Source: Xanthomonas sp. NCPPB 1128 | GTDB lineage: Bacteria; Pseudomonadota; Gammaproteobacteria; Xanthomonadales; Xanthomonadaceae | Direction of reading: 5' to 3' | DNA: 64,000 bases | Assembly: GCF_001043115.1 (NCBI RefSeq) | Contig: NZ_LFME01000020.1 | Span: 28,884 to 92,883 of the forward strand | In this document: in pieces, positions 60,266-64,000 of the stretch | How positions within the stretch are numbered: the stretch's first letter is position 1 | Layout of the letters: the number at the start of each line of letters is the position of its first letter | The notes under the pieces: generated by a model | Database searches by the model: none | The model's input: only the letters and a program-made list of their open reading frames with translations | What the model was told of the DNA's origin: nothing | Made by a program: the position numbers and the translations under genes

Positions 60266-61678
60266 TCAGAAGCTGTACTTGGTGGTGAACTGCAGGCGGG
60301 TGATGTCGCCCTTGGCGCCGCTTTCGATCTCGCGCTTGCCGACCATCAGCTCGGCGCCGATATCGACCTTGGGCAATGGCGAGTAGAAGACGTTGCCGCG
60401 GAGGCTCTGCACGGATTTGGTCACGGCCAGGCCGGTGCGCGCGGTGTCGTTGTCGTAGTCGCTGCGCGCGTAGATCAGGTTGGTGCGCAGCTTGGGCGAG
60501 AACGCATGGCGCCAGCCGACGTAGCCGGCGACCACCCCGACCGTGTCCAGGTCGCGGTCGGCGGCGTCGTACACCGCGTTCTGGGCGATGCCCAGGCCGA
60601 TGTAGCGGCCGATGCCTTCGCCGCCGGTGAGCTGGTAGAACAGGCTGTCGCTGTCGCTGGCCACCCACTTCCCGCCCAGGGTCAGGCCGCCGGAGGCCTT
60701 GCTGGCGTCGGCGCCGGTGGCGCGGTTGTCGACCTTCTGCTGGCCGACCACGCCGGCGACACCGAAGCTGCCCCAGTCGCCCTTCCAGCCGTAGCGCACG
60801 GTCAGGTCCGGCAGCGCGCCGCGGTCGGAGCTGGCGGTGCTGACCACGCCGGCCACGCTGCGCGTGTACAGGGTGGTCTCCGGATTCTCCAGCGCGATGC
60901 TGAAGCCGCCATTGGTGTAGCGCACCTGCGCCTGGCGCACGAACACCACGCCGTCGGTGGGGCCGATGAAGTCGGCCGCTTCCGGCAGCGCCGCCGGGTC
61001 CATGAAGTTGGACCAGGTCTGGCCGGCCAGCCAGTGGTTCCAGTACATGTAGGCATGGCGCAGGGTGGCGCCGTAGGTGTTGGTCGCGGTCTGGGTGCCC
61101 AGCGCGTTGCCGAAGAAGTCCAGCTCGACCAGCGCGCCGGCCTTGTTGCCGCCTTCGGTGACGCTGTCCACGCCGAAGTTGATCCGCGAGAACTTGGCGT
61201 GGGCGTTGTAGTCGGTGCCGGACTTGGCGCCGCCCACCGGGGTCTGCCCGGGCAGGTACAGCGCGCGGCCGGTGGCGTCGTCGGCGAGCTGGCCGTCGCC
61301 GGTGCGGGTGGCCAGGAAGTCGGCCTTGATGAAGCCACCGACCTTGAAGGTGGTGCCGGGCGTGGCCCCCGGGGTGATCGTGGTGACCTGGATCGGCGCC
61401 TTGCCGGCCGGCGGCGCCGGGGCTGCCGGCGGCGGCGCGGCCTGGGTCGAGCGGACCGCGGCGACCTCGGTCTGGGTCTGCGCGATCTGCCCCTGCTGCT
61501 GTTGCTGCGCGGACAGCAGCTGCTGCACCTGCCGCTCCAGCTCGGCCACGCGGGTCTCCAGCGCCTGTTCGCGCGCCGAGGGTTTGCCTTGGGCGAAGGC
61601 TGCGCCAGGCGCGACCAGGGCCACCAACAGCGCAGCCGCCAACGGGCGACGCGCCAAGGATGCGATGCGGTTGCTCAT
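60266..61678 (-). CDS. DcaP-like outer-membrane porin
   Basis: The 470-residue protein starts [20 protein letters not shown] with signal cleavage near AAFAQG (residue ~29). A coiled coil rich in Gln ([20 protein letters not shown]) and a Pro/Ala linker precede the 16-stranded barrel, which begins [16 protein letters not shown] and ends LQFTTKYSF with the C-terminal Phe of porins. The DcaP family takes up dicarboxylates or small acids. It is likely the first gene of the operon with DUF485 and actP (32 bases apart) and may supply acetate to ActP. Confidence 0.9.
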   Translation of the reverse strand: MSNRIASLARRPLAAALLVALVAPGAAFAQGKPSAREQALETRVAELERQVQQLLSAQQQQQGQIAQTQTEVAAVRSTQAAPPPAAPAPPAGKAPIQVTTITPGATPGTTFKVGGFIKADFLATRTGDGQLADDATGRALYLPGQTPVGGAKSGTDYNAHAKFSRINFGVDSVTEGGNKAGALVELDFFGNALGTQTATNTYGATLRHAYMYWNHWLAGQTWSNFMDPAALPEAADFIGPTDGVVFVRQAQVRYTNGGFSIALENPETTLYTRSVAGVVSTASSDRGALPDLTVRYGWKGDWGSFGVAGVVGQQKVDNRATGADASKASGGLTLGGKWVASDSDSLFYQLTGGEGIGRYIGLGIAQNAVYDAADRDLDTVGVVAGYVGWRHAFSPKLRTNLIYARSDYDNDTARTGLAVTKSVQSLRGNVFYSPLPKVDIGAELMVGKREIESGAKGDITRLQFTTKYSF

Positions 61679-61892
61679 TACTCCCTCCCGAATAATGGAT
61701 GCCGCACGCACAGGCGCGGCCGAACCGCAGCGTGCGCGACGACACCCGTCGCGCCTATTGGCCATTAGTCGAACGTCGGCTGAGTTACGACCATCGTCTA
61801 AGGCCCGGCGCGTGTGCGCTTAACGCCGGATGCGGCACACTTCGCGTTGACGCGCCGCCGCATGCGGCGCCCCGTTCATTGCAGAGGGAACC

Positions 61893-63836
<1,944 letters not shown>

Positions 63837-63843
63837 CGCGCGC

Positions 63844-63971
63844 CGGGATTGGGGAGTCGGGATTGGGGATTCGCCAAGGCGGTCCCCTCCCACTTCCGAG
63901 ATCGCCGACGCTGCCGCGCTCTGCTCTTGCCGTTGCTCCAACGAATCCCGCATCCCCACTCCCGAATCCCC
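63844..63971. repeat. GGGATTGGGGA-type inverted repeat between acs and the next gene
   Basis: Two tandem 14-mers, CGGGATTGGGGAGT and CGGGATTGGGGATT (63844-63871), are followed 72 bases on by their imperfect complement (63943-63971). Short motifs of this kind are frequent in intergenic DNA of Xanthomonadaceae. It may form a hairpin ending the acs transcript. Confidence 0.6.
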
Positions 63972-63976
63972 GCCCC

Positions 63977-64000
63977 ATGCCCACCCTGCTGATCGCCGAC
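63977..64000 (+). CDS. start of a probable response regulator gene (truncated at window edge)
   Basis: The ATG at 63977 begins MPTLLIAD, the usual opening of a CheY-like receiver domain (first beta strand and acidic pair). Only eight codons are in the window. A LuxR-type response regulator next to acs is common in this family, which supports the guess. Confidence 0.4.

Noticed and set aside
61800..61850. CRP/Clp-like palindrome GTGTGC...GCACAC upstream of acs
   Set aside because: Spacing is too wide for a CRP-family site and the halves do not match TGTGA/TCACA.

Overview
The window is a 64 kb piece of a GC-rich gammaproteobacterial chromosome. Gene content, gene order and repeats point to Xanthomonadaceae, most likely Xanthomonas or a close relative. 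The signs are rsmG-parA-parB, a polA locus with an sX13-like small RNA, a DUF2782 lipoprotein beside polA, and two families of REP hairpins with GTAG/GTGG feet plus a RAYT transposase. The species cannot be fixed from the sequence alone. Most genes are core chromosomal genes; accessory pieces are small and scattered.

Layout. 1-8.1 kb: end of an S9 peptidase, a membrane protein, hemF with a DUF2164 gene, a DUF421 membrane protein, an sX13-like sRNA and polA. 8.2-8.7 kb: 3.5 tandem copies of a ~139-bp hairpin-rich repeat directly upstream of polA. 8.8-12 kb: small genes (DUF2782 lipoprotein, a stand-alone deaminase-like protein, a universal stress protein, a sugar O-acetyltransferase). 12.3-17.4 kb: an M61 peptidase, a MITE-like element and an overlapping ybhP-clsB-ybhN operon. 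17.7-22.2 kb: a secreted protein, an orphan Imm32-like gene fused to a decayed uvrD fragment, a LytS/LytTR two-component pair and a serine hydrolase. 22.5-33.5 kb: intact uvrD, LysR/MFS divergent pair, a flavoprotein, a second cardiolipin synthase, rpmB-rpmG, LysR/RidA divergent pair and a lower-GC ATP-grasp gene. 33.6-39.7 kb: czcI-C-B-A metal efflux operon. 39.7-45.8 kb: DUF885 protein, RAYT with flanking REPs, a lipid-sugar gene set (LABN, GT2, epimerase), a SUFU-domain gene and a Cdd1-like gene. 45.8-48.3 kb: parB-parA-rsmG. 48.4-49.7 kb: a Fic AMPylase-like gene of foreign look. 49.8-58.1 kb: phosphopantetheinyl transferase, YeaQ-like protein, GFA protein, xthA, a GDPD/parvulin/hypothetical run, coniferyl-type aldehyde dehydrogenase and yjjG. 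58.2-64 kb: acetate module with porin-DUF485-actP diverging from acs, and the first codons of a probable response regulator.

Functionally linked sets: clsB/ybhN/ybhP, the second cls, GDPD and LABN/GT2 all deal with envelope lipids; czcICBA exports divalent metals; actP, DUF485, the porin and acs take up and activate acetate; parAB and rsmG belong to the usual origin-proximal block. The most distinctive signals are the sX13-like sRNA with three C-rich loops, the 139-bp array abutting polA, the REP/RAYT system, the small HxE/PCxxC deaminase-like protein, and the Imm32-like gene joined to a uvrD fragment.
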